From the NCBI RefSeq assembly GCF_001750685.1, contig NZ_CP017269.1, forward strand, positions 620,001-684,000: DNA of 64,000 nucleotides, in the 5' to 3' direction. How positions within the stretch are numbered: the first letter of the stretch is position 1; every line of letters begins with the position of its first letter. Positions 57,113 to 64,000 of this stretch are shown here, one piece after another. A program made the translations under genes and the position numbers. The DNA is from Geosporobacter ferrireducens. GTDB lineage: Bacteria > Bacillota > Clostridia > Peptostreptococcales > Thermotaleaceae. Below the pieces are notes generated by a model that was not told the origin of the DNA, did no database searches, and was given only the letters and a program-made list of their open reading frames with translations.

Positions 57113-57193
57113 ATGGCTGGGTCTATTGAAATCAATCTCCCTGAAAATAGGGACTATAACGGCATTTTTGCGGTCTTTATGTTTTCTAAATAA
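57113..57193 (+). CDS. Small ORF with very strong ribosome site
   Basis: 26 codons starting ATG after AAAGGAGGAATATAC, one of the best ribosome sites in the window. The product (begins MAGSIEINLPENRDYNG, ends FMFSK) is not recognised. Its last 40 bases overlap the 3' end of the convergent gene 57154-57978. It may be a short peptide gene or the surviving start of a truncated gene. Confidence 0.45.
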   Translation: MAGSIEINLPENRDYNGIFAVFMFSK

Positions 57194-57978
57194 TAACTGC
57201 CGTTTACGATAAGATGTTCAGGTTGTTCATAGCGGTCTATCCCTTTTTCCTCATATATTGCATTTACCATCTTCCGGTATTCTTTATAGATGATTTCCTG
57301 AAGGTCTTCAGCCTTATACTTTAGAGAAGCTGTATTCACAACCAAGCAATCATCTGTAATATTAAACCTGTTCTTCATATATATATTATCCAGTATAAAA
57401 TACTTATCATCTTCTGCACAGGCAAGAGTTCTGATATCCCCTTCCTCAAAAACATTTATTGCCCTGGATACAGCCATATAATTTGAGTAACCGTCATCAA
57501 AATGCATTGTGTAGTAATATCCATTGTCCATGTATAATCCTTTATTACCGATCCACATGAAAACTACATTACTTTTTATTTCTATCAATTTATCGGTTTT
57601 GATGTCATATATGCTATCCCTTACAAAAACATATCTTTCACTTTCAGACCATTGTATATTATAATCTTCAAAATTATATATTGAATACGGATCCTCCGAT
57701 AATGGTGAATAATCCTTGTATATAACCTTCGAAGCCTCACTATTACCACTTTTCACATGCAGCACTAATTCATTATCAGCAGTACATACGATTTCTTTAT
57801 TTCCACGCGGCGATACACTTAGCACGTAGCTTTTATCATCTTGAAGCGCCCCTTCTTCAACTTCATCTATATTGTTATCAATCTCTACTTCAGTGACAGG
57901 GCTATCTCTTAATCTCCAAACTCCGACCATTATTACAGCAGCAATAATAGTAAAAATCAGTACTCTCTTTGACATCAT
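57154..57978 (-). CDS. Membrane-anchored hypothetical protein
   Basis: A 274-residue protein. Residues 4-22 are a single hydrophobic anchor (VLIFTIIAAVIMVGVWRL) with no lipobox; the remainder is extracellular, with repeated beta segments rich in Tyr and Asp (YSIYNFEDYNIQWSESERYVF, NKGLYMDNGYYYTMHFDDGYSNY), suggesting a beta-propeller-like fold. I do not recognise a family. The ATG is 8 bases after GGAG and overlaps the stop of the small upstream ORF (ATGA), so they are translationally coupled. Confidence 0.7.
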   Translation of the reverse strand: MMSKRVLIFTIIAAVIMVGVWRLRDSPVTEVEIDNNIDEVEEGALQDDKSYVLSVSPRGNKEIVCTADNELVLHVKSGNSEASKVIYKDYSPLSEDPYSIYNFEDYNIQWSESERYVFVRDSIYDIKTDKLIEIKSNVVFMWIGNKGLYMDNGYYYTMHFDDGYSNYMAVSRAINVFEEGDIRTLACAEDDKYFILDNIYMKNRFNITDDCLVVNTASLKYKAEDLQEIIYKEYRKMVNAIYEEKGIDRYEQPEHLIVNGSYYLENIKTAKMPL

Positions 57979-58142
57979 TCATCACTCCAAAGCTCATTTA
58001 AGTATTTCGGGTATAAAGCGCAACAGACAGAAAAGAACGAGAAGGATAATCGTATTCTAAAAGATTCAACAGTTTGGTTATATTCAGAAAAATATATTCC
58101 AATAGCACCCAATATAATCGTTCCAACTGTTGCATAAATCAT
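57975..58142 (-). CDS. Small membrane ORF coupled to the anchored protein
   Basis: A 55-codon frame ending in an ATGA overlap with the next gene's start. Residues 1-18 form a membrane helix (MIYATVGTIILGAIGIYF). The frame stays open a few codons upstream and can be joined, by a one-base shift near the AATTTCTAAGG at about 58165, to an upstream ATG that has AAGGGG before it. It may therefore be the downstream part of a frameshifted small membrane gene of about 70 residues. Confidence 0.45.
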   Translation of the reverse strand: MIYATVGTIILGAIGIYFSEYNQTVESFRIRLSFSFFSVCCALYPKYLNELWSDE

Positions 58143-58320
58143 ATGGATAAAGCCATTTGTCCTTAGAAATTTCCTAGCTTTACTATTTCAAACATATTAG
58201 ATTTTATCCCCTTTATTTTTAAACATAAAACAATCACCCTATTAAGAGTGTTTGTTATTGTTTTTGATAATTTTGTTATTAAAAATAAGAATAAAACCAT
58301 TAAAAATGTCTACTAAAAGG

Positions 58321-58348
58321 TTTACAATACTGCTACTTTTGATATAAT
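58321..58348 (+). promoter_or_regulatory. Promoter of the putative antitoxin RNA
   Basis: Plus strand -35 TTTACA (58321-58326), 16-base spacer, -10 TATAAT (58343-58348). Transcription would start near 58355 and run toward the 3' end of the toxin gene. Confidence 0.75.
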
Positions 58349-58354
58349 ATAACT

Positions 58355-58455
58355 ATAAAAGGTAATCGAATCCGCAAGGTGCGGTTGCCAGCATACGCGT
58401 TTTAGATTATATAATCACGCTGCGGCCAGGCAGGGTGATTATTTCTTTTGGTTTT
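58355..58455 (+). ncRNA. Putative antisense antitoxin RNA
   Basis: An RNA of about 100 bases inferred from the plus-strand promoter at 58321-58348 and the hairpin TAATCAC-gctgcggccaggcag-GGTGATTA followed by TTTCTTTT (58425-58455). It is antisense to the last codons and 3' UTR of the toxin gene (58439-58537), as in TxpA/RatA-like pairs. No transcript evidence is available from sequence alone. Confidence 0.65.
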
Positions 58456-58602
58456 TATTCCTATCTAAGTAGGAGATTAGCGATATTACGAACACAGAAA
58501 ACATTATCATCAATGATATTGCTTCATATGTACTCATATCAACCACCTCCTTTCTTTTACGAAAGTCGGTGGCAACCAACACCCTGCTTTTATTCGATTA
58601 CC
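58361..58602. repeat. Long-range inverted repeat enclosing the toxin gene
   Basis: GGTAATCGAAT (58361-58371) pairs with ATTCGATTACC (58592-58602); GGTG (58378-58381) with CACC (58580-58583); GGTTGCCA (58383-58390) with TGGCAACC (58570-58577). The toxin mRNA could fold end to end, hiding the 5' leader, as in type I toxin messages. Confidence 0.85.
58439..58537 (-). CDS. Small hydrophobic type I toxin, putative holin-like toxin family
   Basis: A 32-residue peptide with a single membrane segment. It starts MSTYEAISLMIMF and ends in a basic, Lys/Asn-rich tail after SYLDRN. Short Met-Ser-x-Phe/Tyr-Glu-Ala-Ile starts plus one helix and a charged tail are the pattern of the Hol_Tox/TxpA-BsrG-like type I toxins. 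AAAGGAGGTGG lies about 7 bases before the ATG. It is too short to appear in default gene calls. It probably damages the membrane when its RNA antitoxin is depleted. Confidence 0.8.
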   Translation of the reverse strand: MSTYEAISLMIMFSVFVISLISYLDRNKNQKK

Positions 58603-58610
58603 TTCTCCAT

Positions 58611-58639
58611 ATAGTATCATAAAAACTAAGCATTCACAA
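58611..58639 (-). promoter_or_regulatory. Toxin gene promoter
   Basis: Minus strand -35 TTGTGA (58634-58639), 17-base spacer, -10 TACTAT (58611-58616). Transcription would start near 58603, so the message begins with the GGTAATCGAAT arm of the long-range repeat. Confidence 0.7.
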
Positions 58640-58763
58640 GATTTCAATCTGCAGGGCTGCCGGATAGAAATTTCCACGCTCTAAGACACCCGTATGTCAA
58701 GTACACACCGAAAAATAATTTAGGTTTTTTTCGTAAACGACAATGCGGGGAAGAAGAGAGCGG

Positions 58764-59150
58764 TTATTTCAACCCATATAATCTTTCCATAGCTTTTCTT
58801 GTAATTAACCACACCTTACCACTTTTTCGATAATCTAAACCTTCTTGTAGTTCTTCGCCTGTAACCCGATGCCTAAGTGTGCTTGGGTCAATGTTCCAAA
58901 TCTCTGCTGCTTCCGAAAAAGTTAAAACTTCTGAAATGTTATTGGGTGATGGGAGACTGGCTTGGACTGTAAGTTCAATATGGTGAACCTTGAAATTTGA
59001 ATCACCATATGCTTCAAAGAGCATCGCTTCGGCTGCTTCCTCATTAATATTTGTGACCTCTCCTGAGATGCTCCTTCCGTTAATGTTTCGGATTGTTAGC
59101 TTATCGCCTTTCTTAATTATTATCTCTGCTATCTTTGACCTCTTCCCCAC
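58764..59150 (-). CDS. Helix-turn-helix protein at the edge of the mobile element
   Basis: A 128-residue protein. The first 65 residues form a small beta-rich domain (KLTIRNINGRSISGEVTNINEE); residues 72-110 look like an excisionase/MerR-type DNA-binding segment (LTFSEAAEIWNIDPSTLRHRVTGEELQEGLDYRKSGKVWLITRKAMERLY). GTG start 8 bases after AGAGGA. It is AT-rich like the chromosome, unlike the recombinases beyond it. It might serve as the directionality factor of the element or be a chromosomal regulator at its border. Confidence 0.7.
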   Translation of the reverse strand: MGKRSKIAEIIIKKGDKLTIRNINGRSISGEVTNINEEAAEAMLFEAYGDSNFKVHHIELTVQASLPSPNNISEVLTFSEAAEIWNIDPSTLRHRVTGEELQEGLDYRKSGKVWLITRKAMERLYGLK

Positions 59151-59218
59151 TATCTACATCCTCTTTTCCCGCAAACGTGAATTTTTCATTAATTATATCA
59201 CGAAAGTGTGAATGAAAT

Positions 59219-59273
59219 AAAGGGATAATATCTATCGTTTATTGTTTTTAACAATAGAATTTAATCCCTTTCT
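59219..59273 (-). terminator. Terminator of the recombinase cluster
   Basis: Nested inverted repeats AAAGGGAT...AATCCCTTT enclosing TATTGTT-tttt-AACAATA, just past the last recombinase frame. It is the boundary between the cluster and the helix-turn-helix gene. Confidence 0.6.
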
Positions 59274-59292
59274 GATACTTTTATCTCTTTTT

Positions 59293-59493
59293 TTAACTAT
59301 ATTCGGCGGCAATCATAAGTGACATCACAAAATCAAAATCATTGTCCAGAGGGATATCCTCAGAAGTGATAAAATCCTTATCTCCTAAAAGCTGTCCTAC
59401 ATATTCTTCTGCCAGTATGGTCTTTATGCCCATAACGATCATACTCTTTTGGGTTTTTAAGCAAGCATCCCAAATTCTGCAAAGAGTTTTCAT
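59293..59493 (-). CDS. Small ORF overlapping the end of the short recombinase
   Basis: A 66-codon frame whose 5' part overlaps the short recombinase in another frame and whose 3' part (from GIKTILAEEYVGQLLGDKDF) reads as a normal acidic protein. Either a one-base indel near 59445 has split one gene, or this is a separate small gene starting near the internal ATG codons. I do not recognise it. Confidence 0.45.
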   Translation of the reverse strand: MKTLCRIWDACLKTQKSMIVMGIKTILAEEYVGQLLGDKDFITSEDIPLDNDFDFVMSLMIAAEYS

Positions 59494-59824
59494 TGAAGGA
59501 CGAATCCGTTGTAAGGAAAGCGACTCCTTTTTTTCTTAGCTGCTCAATCCAATGGGTGGTTTCTAAGACATTACGTCCTATGCGATCCACATTACGGACA
59601 ATAACTGCCCCAACACGTCCGGCCTGTATATCGGCTTCCAGTCTTGAAAATGCGGGTCTGTCATAATTCAAACCACTGTACCCGTTGTCCATATAATATC
59701 CAATGCGGTCATATCCGTGTTCCTTGGCATATCCGCGCAGGTATTCCTTTTGAGCTTCCAGCGACAACTGGTCTGCGGTCGCCACGCGGCAATAGATGGC
59801 AACCCTTATTTCTTTCTTCTCCAT
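59378..59824 (-). CDS. Short serine-recombinase-like protein lacking the catalytic serine
   Basis: A 148-residue protein spanning only the resolvase catalytic domain: AIYCRVATADQLSLEAQKEYL (1-30), YMDNGYSGLNYDRPAFSRLE (about 43-62), VIVRNVDRIGRNVLET (about 74-90). The nucleophile Ser of the Y-x-R-x-S motif is Ala here (CRVAT), so it cannot catalyse strand exchange; Arg and Asp/Arg partners remain. It may be a regulatory subunit of the two large recombinases. AACAGGAGGGATACGC precedes the ATG. It overlaps the end of the preceding recombinase by 116 bases, and its own C-terminus may be frameshifted. Confidence 0.8.
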   Translation of the reverse strand: MEKKEIRVAIYCRVATADQLSLEAQKEYLRGYAKEHGYDRIGYYMDNGYSGLNYDRPAFSRLEADIQAGRVGAVIVRNVDRIGRNVLETTHWIEQLRKKGVAFLTTDSSFNENSLQNLGCLLKNPKEYDRYGHKDHTGRRICRTAFRR

Positions 59825-61367
59825 GCGTATCCCTCCTGTTCTGAAAGTCCGAAAAGTCCGTCACTTTCCAGCTGATTTCAATTCGGTTTCCCGGATATAT
59901 AAACACCTTGTCAATCAGCAATTCCATAAGCTCCTGCGTCAGGCCGGTTTCCTTTGAAATATCCTCGGCAAATTCCCTTGCCTTGTTGTTTTCCTCACAG
60001 TCTGCCTTTAATTTGGCGGCCTGCGCGGAAATTGCAGTGTAGATGCGGTTCAGGTGGTTCAGTTCCGCGTCTAAACCGGCCTTTAATTCCGCATACTGCC
60101 CGGTGTTGATTTCCTGCATGACATACCGCTCATACAGGTTCCGTTTGTTATCCTGGCATCTGCTTATGAGCTTCCAGTATTCTGCCTGCTGCTCGGAGCG
60201 CAGTTCCATTTCGCCTATGTCGTTCAGGTTGTCGGTGTTTAAAATGACCTGTGCCTGTTTGGAGATAATGTCAAACAGCATGGTTTCCAGTTCTCCTTCC
60301 TTGATTTCCATGCCGTTGCAGGGAGCCGAAGCGTCCACCTTGGTATAACGGCAGACGAAAACCGGTTCCTTTCTTGGTGCTCTGTTCATGGCATGTTGGC
60401 AGCAACCGCAGACGATTTTGCCGCGCAAAACATATTCATGGTTGTGCTTTTCGCATTTGAAATGGAGCAGTTTGGCCTGCACCTGTTCATATACTGCCTT
60501 TTCTATGATGGCGGGGTGGTGGTTAGGGATTTTAAACCATTCACTTTCGTCCTTGAGCCGGGAGCGCTTACCTCCGACCTCTTTGAGGGTGCGTTTTCCC
60601 ATGATGTATGTGCCGATATACCGCTCATCGGTCAGAATCCGAAGCACGGATGACCTCTGCCAGATACCGCCGCACCTTGAGATGTCATGGAAGCCCTTTC
60701 CCTTTGAGGCCCGGTATTCGCCAGGCGTGGGGATTTTATCCGCATACAGTGCCTTTACAATTTCCTGTGCGTTCTTCGTTTCTAATGCCAGCGTAAATAT
60801 CCGGCGCACTACCGCAGCGGCTTCCTCATCAATAGCCAGATGGCCATCCGTTCCTTTTTTGTAGCCATAGCAGCAGACCTCGCTGATATATTCGCCGCGC
60901 TTCATTTTGGTGTATTTGGCGCTTTTGGTCTTACGGGACAAATCCAGGCTGTAATACTCGTGCATCAGGTATTTGAAGGCGACCGCCATCCCGCCCGTAT
61001 CTTCTTTGTAGTCGTTGGTATCAAAGTTGTCGCTTACGGAGATAAAGCGGGTACGGAACAGTGGAAATACGTGTTCGATGAAATAGCCGGTTTCGATGCT
61101 GTTTCGGCCAAACCGGGAAAAGTCCTTGACGATGATACAGTTAATTTTGCTCTGCCGTACAAGCTCTAAAAGCTCCTGTACGGCAGGGCGCTCGAAGTTC
61201 ACACCAGAGTAGCCGTTGTCTACAAATTCCAGGATTTCCACATCATTCTGTTCCAGTGTGTCGATGTACCGGCCCAGCAAAAGCCTTTGATTGGGGATGC
61301 TAAGGCTGTCGGTTTTCGTGTCCTCCATGGACAGGCGGATATACATGGCAATGATATATTTACTCAT
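59709..61367 (-). CDS. Large serine recombinase (1)
   Basis: A 552-residue site-specific recombinase. The N-terminal resolvase domain has the catalytic Ser in AMYIRLSMEDTK (about residue 13), the CIIVKDFSRFGRNSIETGYFIE motif and the typical FISVSDNFDT segment. A recombinase domain follows (about 165-280), then a zinc ribbon (RGKIVCGCCQHAMNR and related Cys) and a coiled-coil tail. The last 39 codons run into the next gene in another frame and may be an extension from loss of the original stop. It overlaps the next upstream recombinase by 4 bases. It is probably the integrase/excisionase of the element, together with its neighbours. Confidence 0.9.
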   Translation of the reverse strand: MSKYIIAMYIRLSMEDTKTDSLSIPNQRLLLGRYIDTLEQNDVEILEFVDNGYSGVNFERPAVQELLELVRQSKINCIIVKDFSRFGRNSIETGYFIEHVFPLFRTRFISVSDNFDTNDYKEDTGGMAVAFKYLMHEYYSLDLSRKTKSAKYTKMKRGEYISEVCCYGYKKGTDGHLAIDEEAAAVVRRIFTLALETKNAQEIVKALYADKIPTPGEYRASKGKGFHDISRCGGIWQRSSVLRILTDERYIGTYIMGKRTLKEVGGKRSRLKDESEWFKIPNHHPAIIEKAVYEQVQAKLLHFKCEKHNHEYVLRGKIVCGCCQHAMNRAPRKEPVFVCRYTKVDASAPCNGMEIKEGELETMLFDIISKQAQVILNTDNLNDIGEMELRSEQQAEYWKLISRCQDNKRNLYERYVMQEINTGQYAELKAGLDAELNHLNRIYTAISAQAAKLKADCEENNKAREFAEDISKETGLTQELMELLIDKVFIYPGNRIEISWKVTDFSDFQNRRDTHGEERNKGCHLLPRGDRRPVVAGSSKGIPARICQGTRI

Positions 61368-63052
61368 GCCCGCATCCTCCCCTCCGCAGGGGCAAGCAGT
61401 TCGCGCAGATAACGCTCGGCCTCGCTTAATCGTTCAAATCCGCTTTCAAAGGTGAACGTAACTTCAATGCGTCTGTCGGAGAATACCTTTATTTTGCCGA
61501 TCAGCCGGTCAATCAGAACCGCCGTAATATTCTCTTTGCCTTTTACGCTTCCGATCAGGTCGGATAAAGCAATGTATTCTGTAACCTGTGCTTCCAGTTC
61601 TTTCTGCCGACGCTCCAATTCCTGCGCAAGATTGATTTTATTTGATATCCTTTCTTCATAATCGGCGCGCATCTGGCGGTATTCGTCACCGGTGATAATA
61701 CCGGTCACAAGGCTCTCATAAAGGCTTTTGGTAAGCCGCCTGTCCCGGTCAAGCTCCTGCCGCAGGGCGGCAAGCCGGGACTTTATGGCGGCACGTGTGG
61801 CTTCCAGGGCCGGCTTGTTCTTTTGGAGCCGGATAGCCTTACCGATTACAGCGTCAGCGTGTTTCTGTATGATGGTCAAGAGGGAGGACAGCAGTTCTTC
61901 CTCCGGGAGGGTATATGGGAAGCAGGAACCCCGCGCAATACGGCTGTTGGACAGGCAGTGGAACAGGTAAACATCCGGGCCGCGTTTCCGTTCGCACCGC
62001 TGTCGGTGCAGGCTTCCCCCGCAGTGCCCGCAATAGATTTTCCCCTTGAACAGGTTGGGGGTATAGGGGCTTTTGGGTGTCCGGATTGCTTCCTCCGCCA
62101 CCTGCCTACGGAATGCCTGCACCGCGTCGAACATTTCACGGCTGATAATGGCTTCATGGGTGTTTTCTACTTTAATCCAGTTGCTTTCGTCGGCATAGGT
62201 CTGTTGATGGCAGACAGTTTTGGTTTTCCCCTGCACCAGATCGCCGGTATAGGTTTCACAGGAAAGAATCCTACTCACCGTCCGGGTCTGCCAGGCATTC
62301 TTTCCAATCAGGTTCTCATGGCTGATAAGACCCGTCGCTTTTTTGATATGGCTGGGGGTCGGAATACCTGCTTCATTCAGGCGGCGGACAATGTCGTTCA
62401 AGCCCACCCGATCATAGGCCCACTGGAATATCTGGTGCACCACCGGCGCGGTTTCTTCATCTATGATGAGCTTGTGGCAGTTCTCGGGGCTTTTCAAGTA
62501 GCCGTAGGGCGGCCTTGCACCAACAAATTCGCCTTCTTTCATGCTCTGGCGCTGCTGTGCCTTGATTTTCCGTCCGATATCCAGGGAATAAGCTTCGTTG
62601 ATCATGTTTTTTAATGGAAGCATGATCCCATCGCCAGGGTTTACGCTGTCGGTATCAAATCCGTCGTTTACGGAAATGAAGCGCACCTTCAGCGACGGCA
62701 GATACTTTTCGATATAGTAGCCGGTGTCAATGGCGTTTCGGCCAAACCGGGACAGGTCCTTGACAATAATGCAGTTGATGACGCCGTTTTCCGCATCCGC
62801 AAGCATCCTTTGAAATGCGGGACGCTCAAAATTGGTGCCCGTCGAACCGTTGTCGATATAGTAATCATGGAGTTTCAGGCCCGGTGTAAGGGCAATATAG
62901 CTTTGCAGGATGCTTTTCTGTGTTTCCAGGGAATCGCCCTTTTTCTTGTTGTCCTCCACCGAAAGGCGGATATAGGCTCCTACATTGTAAAAGGGCTGTC
63001 CGTATATCATGTCCGAAACGGCTTCTATGTTTTTTCTGCTTTTCCTTGCCAT
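61364..63052 (-). CDS. Large serine recombinase (2)
   Basis: A 562-residue recombinase with intact catalytic Ser (VGAYIRLSVEDNKKKGDS), CIIVKDLSRFGRNAIDTGYYIE, the recombinase domain (ARPPYGYLKSPENCHKLIIDEETA), a zinc ribbon (FKGKIYCGHCGGSLHRQRC) and a long coiled coil before the C-terminus (NKINLAQELERRQKELEAQV). It overlaps the start of recombinase 1 by 4 bases and stops 1 base before the third one, so the set is one operon. Its DNA is clearly richer in G+C than the rest of the window. Confidence 0.92.
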   Translation of the reverse strand: MARKSRKNIEAVSDMIYGQPFYNVGAYIRLSVEDNKKKGDSLETQKSILQSYIALTPGLKLHDYYIDNGSTGTNFERPAFQRMLADAENGVINCIIVKDLSRFGRNAIDTGYYIEKYLPSLKVRFISVNDGFDTDSVNPGDGIMLPLKNMINEAYSLDIGRKIKAQQRQSMKEGEFVGARPPYGYLKSPENCHKLIIDEETAPVVHQIFQWAYDRVGLNDIVRRLNEAGIPTPSHIKKATGLISHENLIGKNAWQTRTVSRILSCETYTGDLVQGKTKTVCHQQTYADESNWIKVENTHEAIISREMFDAVQAFRRQVAEEAIRTPKSPYTPNLFKGKIYCGHCGGSLHRQRCERKRGPDVYLFHCLSNSRIARGSCFPYTLPEEELLSSLLTIIQKHADAVIGKAIRLQKNKPALEATRAAIKSRLAALRQELDRDRRLTKSLYESLVTGIITGDEYRQMRADYEERISNKINLAQELERRQKELEAQVTEYIALSDLIGSVKGKENITAVLIDRLIGKIKVFSDRRIEVTFTFESGFERLSEAERYLRELLAPAEGRMRA

Positions 63053-63053
63053 G

Positions 63054-64000
63054 TTATGCCACCTCCGTCCCGGTAGATTTTGTTGAGATGGCTTCGCTGC
63101 AGGCGGCTAAGGCTTTCTCATACTCCATCTGGTAGTTGAAGGTGATTTGAAGCTCAGTCTTGCCCATAATACGAACGGACTGAATCAGGTGGGCCACGGT
63201 TTTCCGGTCAAGCTCCGTGAGCCCTTCAAAGCGCTTGAAATGCTCCATCCAAAGCAGACGCCCGCTTTTATGGTTCCGCAGGTTTTCAAGCTCCTGCCGG
63301 AGTGTAGAAACAGCGTGTTGCAGGCAGTTTCCATCCTCGGCATACTTTGCCCGGAAGGTTTTGTAATCCTCTGTGGAGATAATGCCCTTTATCATGTTTT
63401 CGTACAGGGTGGACTTAAAACCGCCGATTTGTTTCAGTTGATGCTCATTTTCGGCAATCTGCGCCTCTATCCGGCGCGCAAGCCTGCTCTCCACGGCTTT
63501 GCTGTCGGTGCTTTCCAAAAGGGCTTCCAGAGAAGCGACATTGCGGATATGGGCTTTCAGGCTTTCCAATACACAGTCCGTCAGTTCGCTTTCCTTGATT
63601 CTGGCGGGGGATTTACAGCCGCCTTTCTTTCCTGTGGGGCAATAGTAATAGTGATAAACCGTGTCTTTGTAACGGTCGGTTTTGCGGGTCATTCGGCTTC
63701 CGCAGCAGCCGCAGATGAGGACGCCGGAGAACAGCTGCACCGCGTCGCTTCCCGGCGATGTCCGGGTATCCAGCCGCAGCAGCCGCTGTACCAGGTCAAA
63801 ATCCTGCCTATGGATAATGGCTTCATGGGCATCCTCTGTGCGTGCCCATTCGCTTTTCGGCTTGTCAATCAGGTCTTTCAGCTTGTAGTTAAGAGTTCCC
63901 TGTCTGCCTTGAAGCAGCGTTCCGGTATAGGTTTCATCTTTCAGGATGCGGATGACCGTTGTGGCAGACCATTTGGCGTCGGCCTTATCCGCATAGCCTT
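63054..64000 (-). CDS. Large serine recombinase (3), 5' end beyond the window
   Basis: The C-terminal 315 codons of a further large serine recombinase. The frame is open through the right edge (reading GYADKADAKWSATTVIRILKDETYTG at the start, a recombinase-domain segment), so the ATG at 63740 is internal. It holds the zinc ribbon (LICGCCGSRMTRKT and YYYCPTGKKGGCKSPAR) and a coiled coil. The catalytic N-terminus lies outside the window, so activity cannot be judged. Three such proteins in a row are typical of certain clostridial mobile elements. Confidence 0.88.
   Translation of the reverse strand, partial: GYADKADAKWSATTVIRILKDETYTGTLLQGRQGTLNYKLKDLIDKPKSEWARTEDAHEAIIHRQDFDLVQRLLRLDTRTSPGSDAVQLFSGVLICGCCGSRMTRKTDRYKDTVYHYYYCPTGKKGGCKSPARIKESELTDCVLESLKAHIRNVASLEALLESTDSKAVESRLARRIEAQIAENEHQLKQIGGFKSTLYENMIKGIISTEDYKTFRAKYAEDGNCLQHAVSTLRQELENLRNHKSGRLLWMEHFKRFEGLTELDRKTVAHLIQSVRIMGKTELQITFNYQMEYEKALAACSEAISTKSTGTEVA

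Noticed and set aside
58640..58764. Search for the left attachment site of the recombinase element
   Set aside because: No convincing core duplication can be recognised without the right end of the element; the sequence here is only a plausible boundary.

Overview
The window comes from a low-GC Gram-positive anaerobe of the class Clostridia. The evidence is AT-rich DNA with strong AGGAGG ribosome sites and frequent TTG/GTG starts, a flavodiiron protein, an Fe-S serine dehydratase, corrinoid methyltransferase genes and an Agr-type peptide gene. I cannot name the genus from sequence alone.

Layout. 1-5540: a complete rRNA operon on the minus strand (16S, tRNA-Ala, 23S, 5S, then tRNA-Asn, Leu, fMet, Glu, Val, Asp), driven by three tandem promoters at 5672-5852. 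6-11 kb: small housekeeping and unknown genes. 11.2-19.7 kb: a corrinoid-dependent methyl-transfer locus with three UroD-superfamily methyltransferase-like proteins, one corrinoid protein, one GPH-family transporter and a sigma-54 activator. Each of its three transcription units has a near-consensus -24/-12 promoter. 20-22.5 kb: an AgrC-like kinase preceded by a 44-codon agrD-like gene, with no agrB or agrA beside it. 22.7-29.5 kb: flavodiiron protein, a divergent ParE/ParC pair, PanB. 29.5-49 kb: two parallel catabolic modules. Each has a creatinase/ectoine-hydrolase-type M24 protein lacking the metal ligands, an M20 amidohydrolase, a transporter (BCCT in one, TRAP in the other), a hydroxy-amino-acid dehydratase and dedicated regulators. 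Two promoters of the second module share a duplicated upstream region of about 190 bp. 50-57 kb: an ABC uptake operon with a PHP phosphatase and a TIM-barrel epimerase, divergent from an RpiR-type regulator. 58.3-58.65 kb: a compact type I toxin-antitoxin-like locus. 58.7-64 kb: a mobile element of clearly higher GC with tandem large serine recombinases, running off the right edge.

Working together. The first catabolic block probably imports a methylated compound and moves its methyl group onto a corrinoid protein under sigma-54 control. The second block probably imports and hydrolyses osmolyte-like or N-acylated amino-acid compounds and feeds the products to dehydratases. No substrate can be read from the sequence.
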